Assembly (NCBI GenBank): GCA_003249955.1
Contig: QKHS01000012.1
Span: forward strand, 186,001 to 250,000
DNA length: 64,000 nt
Source: Bacteroidales bacterium
GTDB taxonomy: Bacteria; Bacteroidota; Bacteroidia; Bacteroidales; ML635J-15
Direction: 5' to 3'
The notes under the pieces are model-generated. The model had not been told where the DNA came from. It did no database searches and saw nothing but the letters and a program-made list of their open reading frames with translations. A program made the position numbers and the translations under genes. The first letter of the stretch is position 1, and every line of letters starts with the position of its first letter. Shown one piece after another: positions 1 to 8,354 of this stretch.

Positions 1-267
1 TAAACCTATAAGCTGTTTAATGTTTCCTGACGAAGAAGTTCCCTGGTAAGATGCAAGTTTTAAAAATGAAATACTGCAGTCAATGTTCAGATTTTTAAAC
101 AATTCCGCAGCAAACATAAAAGATCCGTTTAAAATTCCCAGAAAAATCGGGTTTTTACCAGCGAGATCGGAATTCATTTTGTCGGCCATCAGCTTTATTT
201 TTGATTCAATTTCATTCTGATCAAGATATGGCTCAAAATATTTGTCGTGTAATTTTATCTTATCCAT
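1..267 (-). CDS. hpt: Hypoxanthine phosphoribosyltransferase, N-terminal part (cut by window edge)
   Basis: The reverse strand opens with ATG at 267 and stays open for 89 codons to the window edge, so only the N-terminal half is present. The reading begins MDKIKLHDKYFEPYL and contains PIFLGILNGSFMFAAEL, followed by SISFLKLASYQGTSSSG. The LGILNGSFMFAADL-like segment and the following SYxGxxSSG stretch are typical of bacterial hypoxanthine phosphoribosyltransferase, which salvages hypoxanthine and guanine with PRPP. The PRPP-binding loop would lie beyond the edge and is not seen. It is divergent from purE, so purine salvage and de novo synthesis share an intergenic region of about 235 bp. Identification is from motif resemblance and length. 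Confidence 0.8.
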   Translation of the reverse strand, partial: MDKIKLHDKYFEPYLDQNEIESKIKLMADKMNSDLAGKNPIFLGILNGSFMFAAELFKNLNIDCSISFLKLASYQGTSSSGNIKQLIGL

Positions 268-282
268 TTTTATAGTATTTAG

Positions 283-336
283 AGTTAAAAAGTATTTAAA
301 GTGCCTAAAGTTAAAAAAAATATTTAAAGTGTCTGA
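283..336. repeat. Imperfect two-unit tandem repeat in the hpt-purE intergenic region
   Basis: Two adjacent units of 26-28 bp both read AGTTAAAA..., then TATTTAAAGTG, then a CYTRA ending. The rest of the 268-502 gap is AT-rich and must hold divergent promoters, but I could not assign them with confidence. Confidence 0.45.
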
Positions 337-502
337 AGGAATTAGAGCGTTTAAAGTTTGGAAATTATTGCCATGTTTTAACTTTAGTTCACTCCGGACT
401 TCAAGACTAATTTCGCAATAAAAGTAAATAATATTAATTATTTAATGCAAAAATAGAAATTACTTGTGTATTTTTACCATGTTAATTTGTTAAACATAAA
501 AA

Positions 503-1012
503 ATGATGAAACCAATTGTTAGTATTATTATGGGTTCAGCCTCGGATTATAAAGTGATGGAGAAGGCTGCATTACAGTTAAACGAATTTAAAATTCCTTT
601 CGAAATAAATGCATTATCGGCACACCGCACACCAGCAGAGGTGGAAGAATTCGCTAAAAATGCAGCAGGCCGCGGAATAAAAGTTATAATTGCCGGTGCA
701 GGTATGGCTGCTCATTTATGTGGTGTAATAGCTGCTATGACTACAGTTCCTGTTATTGGTGTTCCGATAAACGCAAGCTTTGACGGTATGGACGCTTTAC
801 TTGCAATTGTTCAGATGCCTCCCGGAATTCCTGTTGCCACAGTTGCGGTTAACGGGGCTCAGAATGCAGCTATACTTGCTGCCCAGATGATTGCAACCGG
901 AGATGAAAAAATGGCTCAGATGCTTGTTGAATTTAAGGAAACACTTAAAAATAAAATTGTTTCAGCCAACAAAGAACTCGAAGAATACAAATATGATTAT
1001 AGGGTAATATAA
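503..1012 (+). CDS. purE: N5-carboxyaminoimidazole ribonucleotide mutase PurE
   Basis: PurE converts N5-CAIR to CAIR in purine biosynthesis. The 169-residue product has the hallmark motifs in order: GSASDYKVM near residues 11-19, SAHRTP near 39-44, AGAGMAAHLCGVIAA near 64-78, and GMDALLAIVQMPPGIPVATV in the second half. Length matches class I (bacterial) PurE, about 160-170 residues. Two consecutive ATG codons (503 and 506) both fit. The next gene starts 16 bp downstream on the same strand, so co-transcription with the outer-membrane protein genes is possible although they are functionally unrelated. A purM homologue lies about 58 kb further on; the pathway is not clustered here. Confidence 0.95.
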   Translation: MMKPIVSIIMGSASDYKVMEKAALQLNEFKIPFEINALSAHRTPAEVEEFAKNAAGRGIKVIIAGAGMAAHLCGVIAAMTTVPVIGVPINASFDGMDALLAIVQMPPGIPVATVAVNGAQNAAILAAQMIATGDEKMAQMLVEFKETLKNKIVSANKELEEYKYDYRVI

Positions 1013-1028
1013 TCTCAGATTTTTACAG

Positions 1029-1856
1029 ATGAAGAAAATTCTTACATGTATATTGTTTATCGGTTTTGGATTGGCAGTTTCAGCGCAAACTACTACCAAT
1101 ACCGGTGGAGCAAGAGCTGCCGGAATGGCCAACGCCGGACTGACAAATCAGGATGTCTGGGCAGTATTTAATAACCCGGCTGCTTATAGCTGGATGAATA
1201 ACAAAGCAGCCGGACTTTTTTACGAAAACAGATTTTTAATGAAAGAAACCGGATACGGAGCTTTGGCTTTTTCATCTCCTCTTATGGGAGGTAATGTAGG
1301 ATTCGGATACTCGCATTTCGGCTATAGCCTTTTTCAGTCTGATAAATTTGCTCTTGGATTTTCACAACAATTATTTAAGAATTTTGCTCTCGGGCTGCAG
1401 GTTAATTATTTCTCCGTAAGGCAATCAGACTATTACGGAAATTTAAACTCTTTAACATTTGAAGCGGGGGTAATGTCTAAACCTAATGATAAACTTTCAA
1501 TAGGTTTTTATGTTTTTAACCCTCTTAACCTTTCGTATTTTGAAAATACAGATTTTAAAATGCCGGTAGCTTTAAGACTTGGCTTTTCTTACCTTTTCAG
1601 TAAAAGTTTGCTTTTATCTGTTGAAACAGGCAAAGCAATTAATGGATATACTCCGGTATTCCGTTCCGGTATTGAATATAATATAAATGAACAATTTGCT
1701 GTAAGAACAGGAGTAGCTTTGTCTCCTACAGAATATTCATTTGGGCTGGGATATAATAACTTTATCCAGAAAAATAAAATAGGTTTTGATATCGCTTATG
1801 CATATCACGAAGTGCTAGGATCAACACCTAAATTATCTATTAATTATGAGTTTTAA
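1029..1856 (+). CDS. Outer-membrane beta-barrel protein, PorV/FadL-like
   Basis: The 275-residue product starts with a signal peptide (MKKILTCILFIGFGLAVSAQ, probable cleavage after SAQ). The mature N terminus, GGARAAGMANAGLTNQDVWA followed by NNPAA, is the pattern seen in PorV/PorQ and FadL-like barrels of Bacteroidota. The remainder alternates aromatic and polar residues (GFGYSHFGYSLFQSDKF, LALGLQVNYF) and ends with an aromatic C terminus (NYEF), as expected for an outer-membrane barrel. It overlaps the start of the next gene by 11 bp, so the two are translationally coupled. A role in type IX secretion or surface-protein handling is an inference from family resemblance only. Confidence 0.72.
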   Translation: MKKILTCILFIGFGLAVSAQTTTNTGGARAAGMANAGLTNQDVWAVFNNPAAYSWMNNKAAGLFYENRFLMKETGYGALAFSSPLMGGNVGFGYSHFGYSLFQSDKFALGFSQQLFKNFALGLQVNYFSVRQSDYYGNLNSLTFEAGVMSKPNDKLSIGFYVFNPLNLSYFENTDFKMPVALRLGFSYLFSKSLLLSVETGKAINGYTPVFRSGIEYNINEQFAVRTGVALSPTEYSFGLGYNNFIQKNKIGFDIAYAYHEVLGSTPKLSINYEF

Positions 1857-3933
1857 GACATTTGCCATATGCTTTCTGATGCTGATGTTTTCTGCATCTT
1901 TTCTGTTTTCGCAGGAGGAGACAATTTCTTCTCTTGATGAACTTATAGAGGAAATAGCATCTTCAAGCGATGTGGAACTCGACTATACTACCTTGTTTCA
2001 GTCACTGGAAAATCTGTATTATAACCCTCTGGATTTAAATTCTGCAACCGAAGAAGATTTCAACGAGTTGATGTTTTTGACGGAATTCCAGGTGTATTCT
2101 CTTATAAAATACAGGAAAAAATTCGGTAATTTTAATACTCTGTACGAATTGCAATATGTGGACGGAATTGACCCCATTACTTTAAAACGACTTTTGCCGT
2201 TTGTAACTATTGCTGACAAAAATGAAGTCCCGAAAACAGACCTTAAAAAAGCTTTTTCTTACGGACGTAATACTGTTTTGCTGAGGTACCAGCGAATGCT
2301 TCAGGAAAAAGCCGGATATGAAGAAGTGCCTGACAGTATTCTTGCTGTTAATCCTGATAAATCACGCTATCTGGGTAGCCCTGACAAACTTTATGTACGC
2401 TATAATTATCAGTATAAAGATAAATTGTATTATGGACTCACCGCCGAGAAAGATGACGGGGAACAGTTTTTTAAGGGAGCCCAGAAATATGGATTTGATT
2501 ATTATTCAGGTCATTTTCAGATAAATAACCTGGGTGTGGTAAAAAAACTTATTGTGGGAGATTATGTTGCCCAGTTTGGGCAAGGATTAACCATGTGGTC
2601 GGGAATGGGATACGGAAAGACATCGTCGTCAATCGATATCGTAAAAAAAGCACGCGGAGTTAACAAATACAGTTCTGTAAACGAATCGGCTTTTTTGAGA
2701 GGCGAAGCGATGAGCTTTCAGTACAATAAGTTTACATTAACGGAATTTGTTTCATACAAATCATTGGACGGTGGTATTGATTCTGTCCTGACATCAGACT
2801 TTAGTGATGAAGAGCAATATGTGTCTTCGTTTTTGGAAACCGGCTATCACAGAACCCCTTCCGAAGTTGCAAAGAGAAAAACCGTTAAAGAATTTATAAG
2901 CGGTGCAAATCTCAACTGGTCGGGTTCCAAATTAAAAATCGGGGCTACCGGAGTTTATTACGGTTTTTCGCAACCTTTAGCTGTAAACTCTCAGACATAC
3001 AGATATTTCGATTTTTCGGGAAGCAGTAATTATAACCTTGGGGTGGACTATATTTTTACAATTCATAAGGTTAATTTTTTCGGCGAAACATCTATGAGTG
3101 AAAATATGGGTTATGCAACAATTAACGGGGCAATAGTAGATTTTGTACCTGAGTTTAAAATGTCATTTATTCACAGGTATTACCGTCAGGATTATCAGGC
3201 TCTGTATGCACAGCCATTTTCGGAAGGTAATAAGCCTTACAATGAGTCAGGTATTTTTATCGGTGCCGAAATATTTCCCAGAAAGCATTGGAAGATTGAT
3301 GCATATATTGATTCGTGGAAATACCCGTGGTTGAGATATGGGGTAGGAGGACCTTCTACCGGAACCGAATATCTGTTCCAGATAACGCATTATCCTCAGC
3401 GTAACCTCGAAATGTATCTGCGTGTTAAGTATGAGACAAAACAGAAAAATGACAGTGATATTGAAACAGGCATAAGGCCGCTTACTGCTTATGCATCTTC
3501 AAAATACAGATTCCATGTGAGTTATACTGCCAGTCAGGAGTGGAAACTAAAGAGCAGAGCCGAACTTTCAAGGTATTCTTTAAATGGGGAAGCAGATTGG
3601 GGCTACATGGTTTATCAGGATTTTCAGTATCAACCTGAAAAATTACCATTAACATTTACTGCAAGAATAGCTGTTTTTGAAACAGAGTCATATGATACCA
3701 GAATATATGCATATGAACCAGACGTTCTTTATGGTTTCTCGGTTCCGGCATATTACGGACAGGGAACCAGACTTGCTTTGGTAATAAAATATGCCGCTTT
3801 TGATAATCTTGACTTCTGGTTCAGAATAGCTAATACTTATTATAATGATAAGGATGAACTGGGTACTGGTCTTGATGCAATAGCCGGAAAGAACCGTACA
3901 GATATCAAGTTACAGTTAAGATTTAAATTCTGA
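1846..3933 (+). CDS. Helix-hairpin-helix protein with predicted outer-membrane beta-barrel
   Basis: This 695-residue protein has a signal peptide (about residues 1-22), then a region around residues 58-120 with two ComEA-like helix-hairpin-helix motifs: PLDLNSATEEDFNEL, and LYELQYVDGIDPITLKRLLP. The remaining 570 residues are rich in aromatic, alternating segments and end in LRFKF, typical of an outer-membrane barrel. HhH domains of this kind bind DNA non-specifically in ComEA; whether that activity persists here is unknown. The start overlaps the upstream barrel gene by 11 bp and the stop overlaps the next ATG (TGATG), so 1029-4421 looks like one operon. I know the domain arrangement from other Bacteroidota as an uncharacterised family. 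Confidence 0.75.
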   Translation: MSFKTFAICFLMLMFSASFLFSQEETISSLDELIEEIASSSDVELDYTTLFQSLENLYYNPLDLNSATEEDFNELMFLTEFQVYSLIKYRKKFGNFNTLYELQYVDGIDPITLKRLLPFVTIADKNEVPKTDLKKAFSYGRNTVLLRYQRMLQEKAGYEEVPDSILAVNPDKSRYLGSPDKLYVRYNYQYKDKLYYGLTAEKDDGEQFFKGAQKYGFDYYSGHFQINNLGVVKKLIVGDYVAQFGQGLTMWSGMGYGKTSSSIDIVKKARGVNKYSSVNESAFLRGEAMSFQYNKFTLTEFVSYKSLDGGIDSVLTSDFSDEEQYVSSFLETGYHRTPSEVAKRKTVKEFISGANLNWSGSKLKIGATGVYYGFSQPLAVNSQTYRYFDFSGSSNYNLGVDYIFTIHKVNFFGETSMSENMGYATINGAIVDFVPEFKMSFIHRYYRQDYQALYAQPFSEGNKPYNESGIFIGAEIFPRKHWKIDAYIDSWKYPWLRYGVGGPSTGTEYLFQITHYPQRNLEMYLRVKYETKQKNDSDIETGIRPLTAYASSKYRFHVSYTASQEWKLKSRAELSRYSLNGEADWGYMVYQDFQYQPEKLPLTFTARIAVFETESYDTRIYAYEPDVLYGFSVPAYYGQGTRLALVIKYAAFDNLDFWFRIANTYYNDKDELGTGLDAIAGKNRTDIKLQLRFKF

Positions 3934-4421
3934 TGCTGATATCATCTTCTGAGCAACATATTGAGTTTTTGGAAAAACAGGTTCTGGGATCTGTAAAAAA
4001 AACATTTGATGACAATCAGCTTTTGTTTGGTTTTATGGTTATGGGTCAGGCAATTGAAATAATGGGATCATATCTCGACGACAAACCAATGAGAGCAAAG
4101 CAGCAGTCTTTAAAGAGATTTTCCATAGCAATAAACAGGTTGTTCCCCAAATCATACCGGGATGCAAATCAGTCGTCATTTTTATATTATCAGCTAAGAG
4201 CCTGCATGACGCATATGTTTGTTCCTACTGCCAGATTATCATTAAATGCAGGGCGACAGACAAAAGAAAAACCCCATCTTTACGTTAAAGAAGGGGTTAT
4301 GTATCTTTACTCAGAAGATTTTCTCTCAGATTTCACTTCTGCCGTACAAAATCTTCAAAACAGAATTTCTGCCGGTAAACTAAAACTTAAGAATATCTCT
4401 TCCGGAGAAATAAATTCCTGA
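3933..4421 (+). CDS. Hypothetical protein, 162 residues
   Basis: I do not recognise this family. The ATG overlaps the preceding stop codon (TGATG), which strongly supports translation and coupling to the helix-hairpin-helix/barrel gene. The protein looks soluble and mostly helical with no signal peptide; it is moderately basic and contains FGFMVMGQAIEIMGSYL followed by KQQSLKRFSIAINRLFP. It converges with the universal stress protein gene with one base between the two stops. A hairpin inside its last 160 bases probably terminates the convergent gene. Confidence 0.7.
   Translation: MLISSSEQHIEFLEKQVLGSVKKTFDDNQLLFGFMVMGQAIEIMGSYLDDKPMRAKQQSLKRFSIAINRLFPKSYRDANQSSFLYYQLRACMTHMFVPTARLSLNAGRQTKEKPHLYVKEGVMYLYSEDFLSDFTSAVQNLQNRISAGKLKLKNISSGEINS
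4260..4298 (-). terminator. Probable intrinsic terminator of the Usp gene, inside the convergent coding sequence
   Basis: A stem AACCCC-TCTTT / AAAGA-GGGGTT (one A/A mismatch, 5-base loop) spans 4270-4298. Read on the minus strand it is followed by TTTTCTTTTG (4260-4269). It lies about 125 bases past the Usp stop codon. Confidence 0.5.
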
Positions 4422-4422
4422 T

Positions 4423-5220
4423 TTAGTTAAAGCCTCCGATTTTGAAAATATCAGTACGTTTATTTACGCACATAATAGGAATCTTTTTATAAAGTTCCAG
4501 ATTTTCGGCTTTTTTCAGATCTTTAATGTATGAACGATATTTGTTTGTCATTACAAGAATAATGTCGCTTTCTACCTCATTCGCATATGAATATATTGAG
4601 TCAGCAAAATTTCTTCCTGATTCAAGAACCTTCATTTCATAGTCAATCAATTCTTTGTCAAACCAGTTTTGGGCAAACTTTAAATTGTTGCTTATTCCTT
4701 TTTGTTTAAACCCGTCCGAGGCATTATGTGTAATTATAAACGCTTTGCTTTCAAATAAAGTGTTGATATATCTTACCCACTGAATTTTAATACGGGAGGT
4801 AATGTCGGCGTCAATAGGGATAACTATTCTGTCGTATTCTCCGAATATTACAGGACTCTGAACAAGAATGAAAGGTATTTTTACAAATTTCTTTACGACT
4901 TTCATTGCTTTTTTCATGCTCTTGATACCGTGTGTTCCCATTACAGCAAGGTATGCATCAATCTCAAGTCCGTATTTGTATATTTCTTTAAACAGATTAC
5001 CTTTTCTGATTTCTACAACAATTTCCACATCTTTGTCTTCTTTTGCTTTTTCTGCAATTTCCGTCAATTTTGCTCTTGCCGGTTCTATTTGAGAAGTCTT
5101 TCCAACAACATGTATAAGATGAATAGGACTTTTGGATGCTTTACCTACCATAAAAGCGTGTTCAATTGCGTAATTACCTACATCTGTAAAATCATGAGGA
5201 ACAAGAATACTTTTTTTCAT
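4423..5220 (-). CDS. Universal stress protein, two-domain UspA family
   Basis: The 265-residue product has the tandem-Usp length. It begins MKKSILVPHDFTDVGNYAIEHA, the strand-loop-helix start of UspA domains, continues with IHLIHVVG and YLAVMGTHGIKSM (family GTHG-like segment near residue 95), and has a more degenerate second half with RIVIPIDAD and DIILVMTNK. The second domain lacks a clear GxxGx9GS ATP-binding signature. It is probably a cytosolic stress-response or nucleotide-binding protein; the client is unknown. A Bacteroidota-type minus-7 box lies about 84 bases upstream (5304-5312). Confidence 0.85.
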   Translation of the reverse strand: MKKSILVPHDFTDVGNYAIEHAFMVGKASKSPIHLIHVVGKTSQIEPARAKLTEIAEKAKEDKDVEIVVEIRKGNLFKEIYKYGLEIDAYLAVMGTHGIKSMKKAMKVVKKFVKIPFILVQSPVIFGEYDRIVIPIDADITSRIKIQWVRYINTLFESKAFIITHNASDGFKQKGISNNLKFAQNWFDKELIDYEMKVLESGRNFADSIYSYANEVESDIILVMTNKYRSYIKDLKKAENLELYKKIPIMCVNKRTDIFKIGGFN

Positions 5221-5303
5221 AAATTACTTATTTCGTTAGTAAAATATTATTTACCCGTTTTTCTAAACGTAATAGGTTGTTAAATGGTTGCTTAAAATTC
5301 ATT

Positions 5304-5312
5304 GCAAAAATA
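5304..5312 (-). promoter_or_regulatory. Promoter-like minus-7 box upstream of the Usp gene
   Basis: On the minus strand the sequence is TATTTTTGC, matching the Bacteroidota TAnnTTTG consensus. No TTTG box was found at the expected 19-21 base spacing. Apart from this, the 318-base gap 5221-5538 is AT-rich and shows no gene. Confidence 0.4.
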
Positions 5313-5538
5313 AAACAATTTTATTTCTATAAACGTTTTTGTTGTACAAAAGTTGTATTAATCTGCAAATAGTTATCAATAGTTAATTGTTGATAATGTT
5401 TGCCTGAAAAATGTATTTGATAGAATTATTGACTTGTGTTGTGTGTTTTTGCAAGTCTTTTGCAGTCATTATTTTTTTTAATATTTGAAACCTGATTTAA
5501 TTAAATATTGAAAATCGTGAAAATGAAAATCCTTTGTT

Positions 5539-7257
5539 TTAGTTTGAGTTCTGGATGTCTTTAACCAGAATTTGTAAAAATGTCTGATTCATAAAATTGT
5601 TTTCAAAAATCTGATAGCACAGGTTAAACGGGTTAAAATCCTTAATGTGTTCGTAATATTCTCCGAAATTAAAACCTATTCCTTCAATGCATCTGTTGTC
5701 TCCCAGTTGTTGCACTACTTTTAATTTAAGATGGTCGCCTTCTTTGCCTACTTTTTTAACGCTGCCGTTATCATAAACATTTTTTGAAATAAATGTAGGA
5801 GTCATATTTTCAGGACCGAAAGGAGCAAATTGTTTGAGTATTCTGTAAAATTTCGGAGTTATATCTTTAATTTTTATTTCCATATCGGCATTAATTACCG
5901 GAATCCTTTGTGCTTCGGTAATTGTTGATTTAACATAGTTTTCGAATCTTTCTTTAAATTCTTCGAGTCTTTCGAGTTTAAGTGTTAAACCTGCTGCATA
6001 CATGTGTCCGCCAAAATTTTCGAGCAAATCGCTGCATGATTCTATCGCTTCATAAAGATTGTAGCCGGGAACTGATCTGGCTGATCCTGTTGCCATATCT
6101 CCGGTTTTTGTAAAAACAACAGTAGGTCGGTAATACGTTTCTGTAAGTCTTGAGGCTACTATCCCGATTACACCTTTGTGCCATGCCTCGGAAAAGACTA
6201 CGGTAGTGTAAGCAGCACGGGATATCTCACAACCCTGAATCATTGCGAGAGCCTGTTCTGTAATATCATGATCAAGTTCCTTGCGGCTTGAATTAATCGT
6301 ATTTATTTCAAATCCTATTTTGTCTGCAAAATCATCGGTTTCGGAAACCAGCAGTTCTACTGCCCGTTTGCCGGATTCCATTCTTCCGGCTGCATTTATA
6401 CGCGGGCCTATTTTAAAGACAATGTCATTTATCTGTATTTCTTTATCTGTAAGTCCTGTAATTGCAATAATGCTTTTTAATCCCGGCAACGGATCTGTAT
6501 TTAACTGCATAAGTCCGTAATAGGATAAAATACGGTTTTCTCCGGTTACGGGAACAATGTCTGAGCCAATACTTACCACAACAAGATCAAGATATTTTGT
6601 CAGATTTTCAAAATCGTCTCTTACTGTATGGCAATATGCCTGCATAAATTTAAAAGCAACACCACAACCTGATAATTCTTTATAAGGGTAGTTGCAGTCT
6701 GACCTCTTAGGGTCCAGAACAGCATAGGCTTCGGGCAGTTCATTACCCGGATTATGATGATCGCAGATTATTATGTCAATATTATTGTCATTGGCATATT
6801 TTGTTTTTTCAATAGCTTTTATGCCGCAGTCAACAGCTATCACAAGACTGCATTTGTTTTCCACAGCATAATCTATTCCCTGAAAGGAAATTCCGTATCC
6901 CTCGTTATATCTGTCCGGAACATAAAAACTAAGGTCGGCATGGAACTTTTTCATATAATTGTAAATCACAGCAATTGCAGTTGTTCCGTCCACATCATAA
7001 TCGCCGTATATCAGAATATGTTCTTTGTTTTTAACAGCACGGACAAGCCTGTCAACAGCTTTGTCCATATCTTTCATCAAAAACGGATCATGTAAGTCGC
7101 TTAATTCCGGTCTGAAAAAGACTCTGGCCTCTTCAAAAGTCTCAATTCCGCGCTGAACAAGAAGATTTGCAATTTTTTCATCAACGTTGAGTACTGATGA
7201 CAGTTTTTCAATTTTGTCTCTATCCCCGTCTTGTCTTACTAACCAACGTTTTTTCAT
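5539..7257 (-). CDS. recJ: Single-stranded-DNA-specific exonuclease RecJ
   Basis: RecJ degrades 5' single-stranded DNA in recombination and mismatch repair. The 572-residue product matches RecJ length and carries the DHH phosphoesterase motifs in order: ILIYGDYDVDGTTA (motif I), VIAVDCGIKA, DIIICDHHNPG (motif III), KIGPRINAAGRM, and in the DHHA1 domain FGGHMYAAGLTL. The C-terminal OB-fold region ends near VKDIQ. Mn2+-binding aspartates and histidines of the DHH core appear intact. Its ATG start at 7257 is followed downstream by an AT-rich region with no clear terminator. Upstream lies the 904-bp mobile element that separates it from lysS. Confidence 0.95.
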   Translation of the reverse strand: MKKRWLVRQDGDRDKIEKLSSVLNVDEKIANLLVQRGIETFEEARVFFRPELSDLHDPFLMKDMDKAVDRLVRAVKNKEHILIYGDYDVDGTTAIAVIYNYMKKFHADLSFYVPDRYNEGYGISFQGIDYAVENKCSLVIAVDCGIKAIEKTKYANDNNIDIIICDHHNPGNELPEAYAVLDPKRSDCNYPYKELSGCGVAFKFMQAYCHTVRDDFENLTKYLDLVVVSIGSDIVPVTGENRILSYYGLMQLNTDPLPGLKSIIAITGLTDKEIQINDIVFKIGPRINAAGRMESGKRAVELLVSETDDFADKIGFEINTINSSRKELDHDITEQALAMIQGCEISRAAYTTVVFSEAWHKGVIGIVASRLTETYYRPTVVFTKTGDMATGSARSVPGYNLYEAIESCSDLLENFGGHMYAAGLTLKLERLEEFKERFENYVKSTITEAQRIPVINADMEIKIKDITPKFYRILKQFAPFGPENMTPTFISKNVYDNGSVKKVGKEGDHLKLKVVQQLGDNRCIEGIGFNFGEYYEHIKDFNPFNLCYQIFENNFMNQTFLQILVKDIQNSN

Positions 7258-7688
7258 AGCATTATTCCTCTTTTTTAGCGAGATTACAATATTACAATTT
7301 TTTTTTAATTTTCGGAATGATTATTTTCAAATTCTATTTAATGTGAAAATTTTATACTGATACTTGTCAATATCTCTGACTCCATGGCAAACGCATACTT
7401 TGTCAAGGTTTACACAACAAAAAGAATCACAACAAGAATTTATTACAGATTAAAAAAGGCTAATAGTTAATTATTACCAGACATTCCAGCCGCGAATTTA
7501 CGAATTAAAGTTCAGTGCTATGAATTGAACTAAGGTTGGCAAGCTCGCCAAACATCGGGCTGAAACTTTAGCTTTGTTAAACATATTTTGATCCATGGCA
7601 AACGCATCTAAACTTTTATAAATTAAACGAGATTGTAATAGTCAAGCTAAGTACCTAAACAGTATTCGAAGCTCCGTGCGCAGGCCAT

Positions 7689-7867
7689 GGCAAAACGGCG
7701 GGAAGAACAGGCAGTGAGACCAAAACAAATAGAATCGTGTCGAGCCGATATATCGTTTCTAAAACAAATGATTCAAAAGGCATAAGGTATTGGCATTTGT
7801 TTTAGACCAAGGTCGATATACAATTCTTTTGTTTTGGTCGAGGCGTGTCGGGTAGCATTGTTTTGCC
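7689..7867. repeat. Long nested imperfect palindrome inside copy A
   Basis: Three perfect inverted pairs are nested: GGCAAAAC (7689-7696) with GTTTTGCC (7860-7867); GACCAAAACAAA (7718-7729) with TTTGTTTTGGTC (7828-7839); CTAAAACAAATG (7759-7770) with CATTTGTTTTAG (7794-7805). The whole 179-base segment could form a long hairpin. It is GC-richer than its surroundings. Confidence 0.75.
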
Positions 7868-7879
7868 TTGATTTCTTTG

Positions 7880-7907
7880 CAACTTTCTTTATTAAGAAAG
7901 AAAGTTG
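7880..7907. repeat. Short perfect-armed hairpin next to the long palindrome
   Basis: CAACTTTCTT...AAGAAAGAAAGTTG forms a stem of about 10 pairs with one bulge. It directly follows the long palindrome, and the two together probably belong to the same dispersed structure. Confidence 0.55.
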
Positions 7908-8304
7908 TTTAAAAATAAATACTGTTCTGTAAAATCATTTCTGATGTTTTTGTAACATGTTTAATTGACTATTTGCAGATAACGTAATGCAAAAGCTCAG
8001 CTATAACATTTGTATAATTAGATGAGTTTGCCCTGTATTTTGATCGTCCATTGTGAATTTATTCGCGGCAAATGAAAATGAAATAACTAATGCGTTTGAG
8101 TTTGTAATGCTAACCTGCTAACCCATGTTAGACATAGCTGATAGCGATGTTATATCAGAAAACATATTATAGAATTTGCTATTCTTTATTAATCTGAAAA
8201 TGCTGTGAGCTGTTTGTAAACCAACTGTTTTACTTGTATAAAATGGGTTAGTGCAAGCATCAAGCAAATAGTATGCGTTTGCCCTGTCTCTGACTCAGCT
8301 TTTT

Positions 8305-8336
8305 TTTGACAGTCTTTAGTCTTTTACTATATTTGC
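8305..8336 (+). promoter_or_regulatory. Bacteroidota-type promoter of lysS
   Basis: TTTG at 8305-8308 is followed by a 19-base spacer and TATATTTGC at 8328-8336, an excellent match to the TTTG/TAnnTTTG consensus. It leaves an 18-base leader before the lysS ATG and starts 8 bases after the target duplication of the mobile element. Confidence 0.75.
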
Positions 8337-8354
8337 AAAAAAAATAACATTATT

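Larger units (their letters stand above)
7383..8286. mobile_element. MITE-like element, copy A (904 bp) with terminal inverted repeats and 10-bp target duplication
   Basis: The left end reads CATGGCAAACGCATACTTT (7383-7401). The right end, reverse-complemented, reads CAGGGCAAACGCATACTATT (8267-8286). The exact direct repeat TCTCTGACTC abuts both ends (7373-7382 and 8287-8296), as expected for a 10-bp target-site duplication. Inside are an inverted pair GCCGCGAAT... (7489 and 8069), an extra end-like copy CATGGCAAACGCAT at 7594-7607 and an inverted CAAACGCAT at 8090-8098, suggesting a nested or composite copy. No transposase or other credible ORF is present, so any movement would need a transposase supplied from elsewhere. 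A shorter copy with the same ends is at 24850-25208. Confidence 0.75.
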
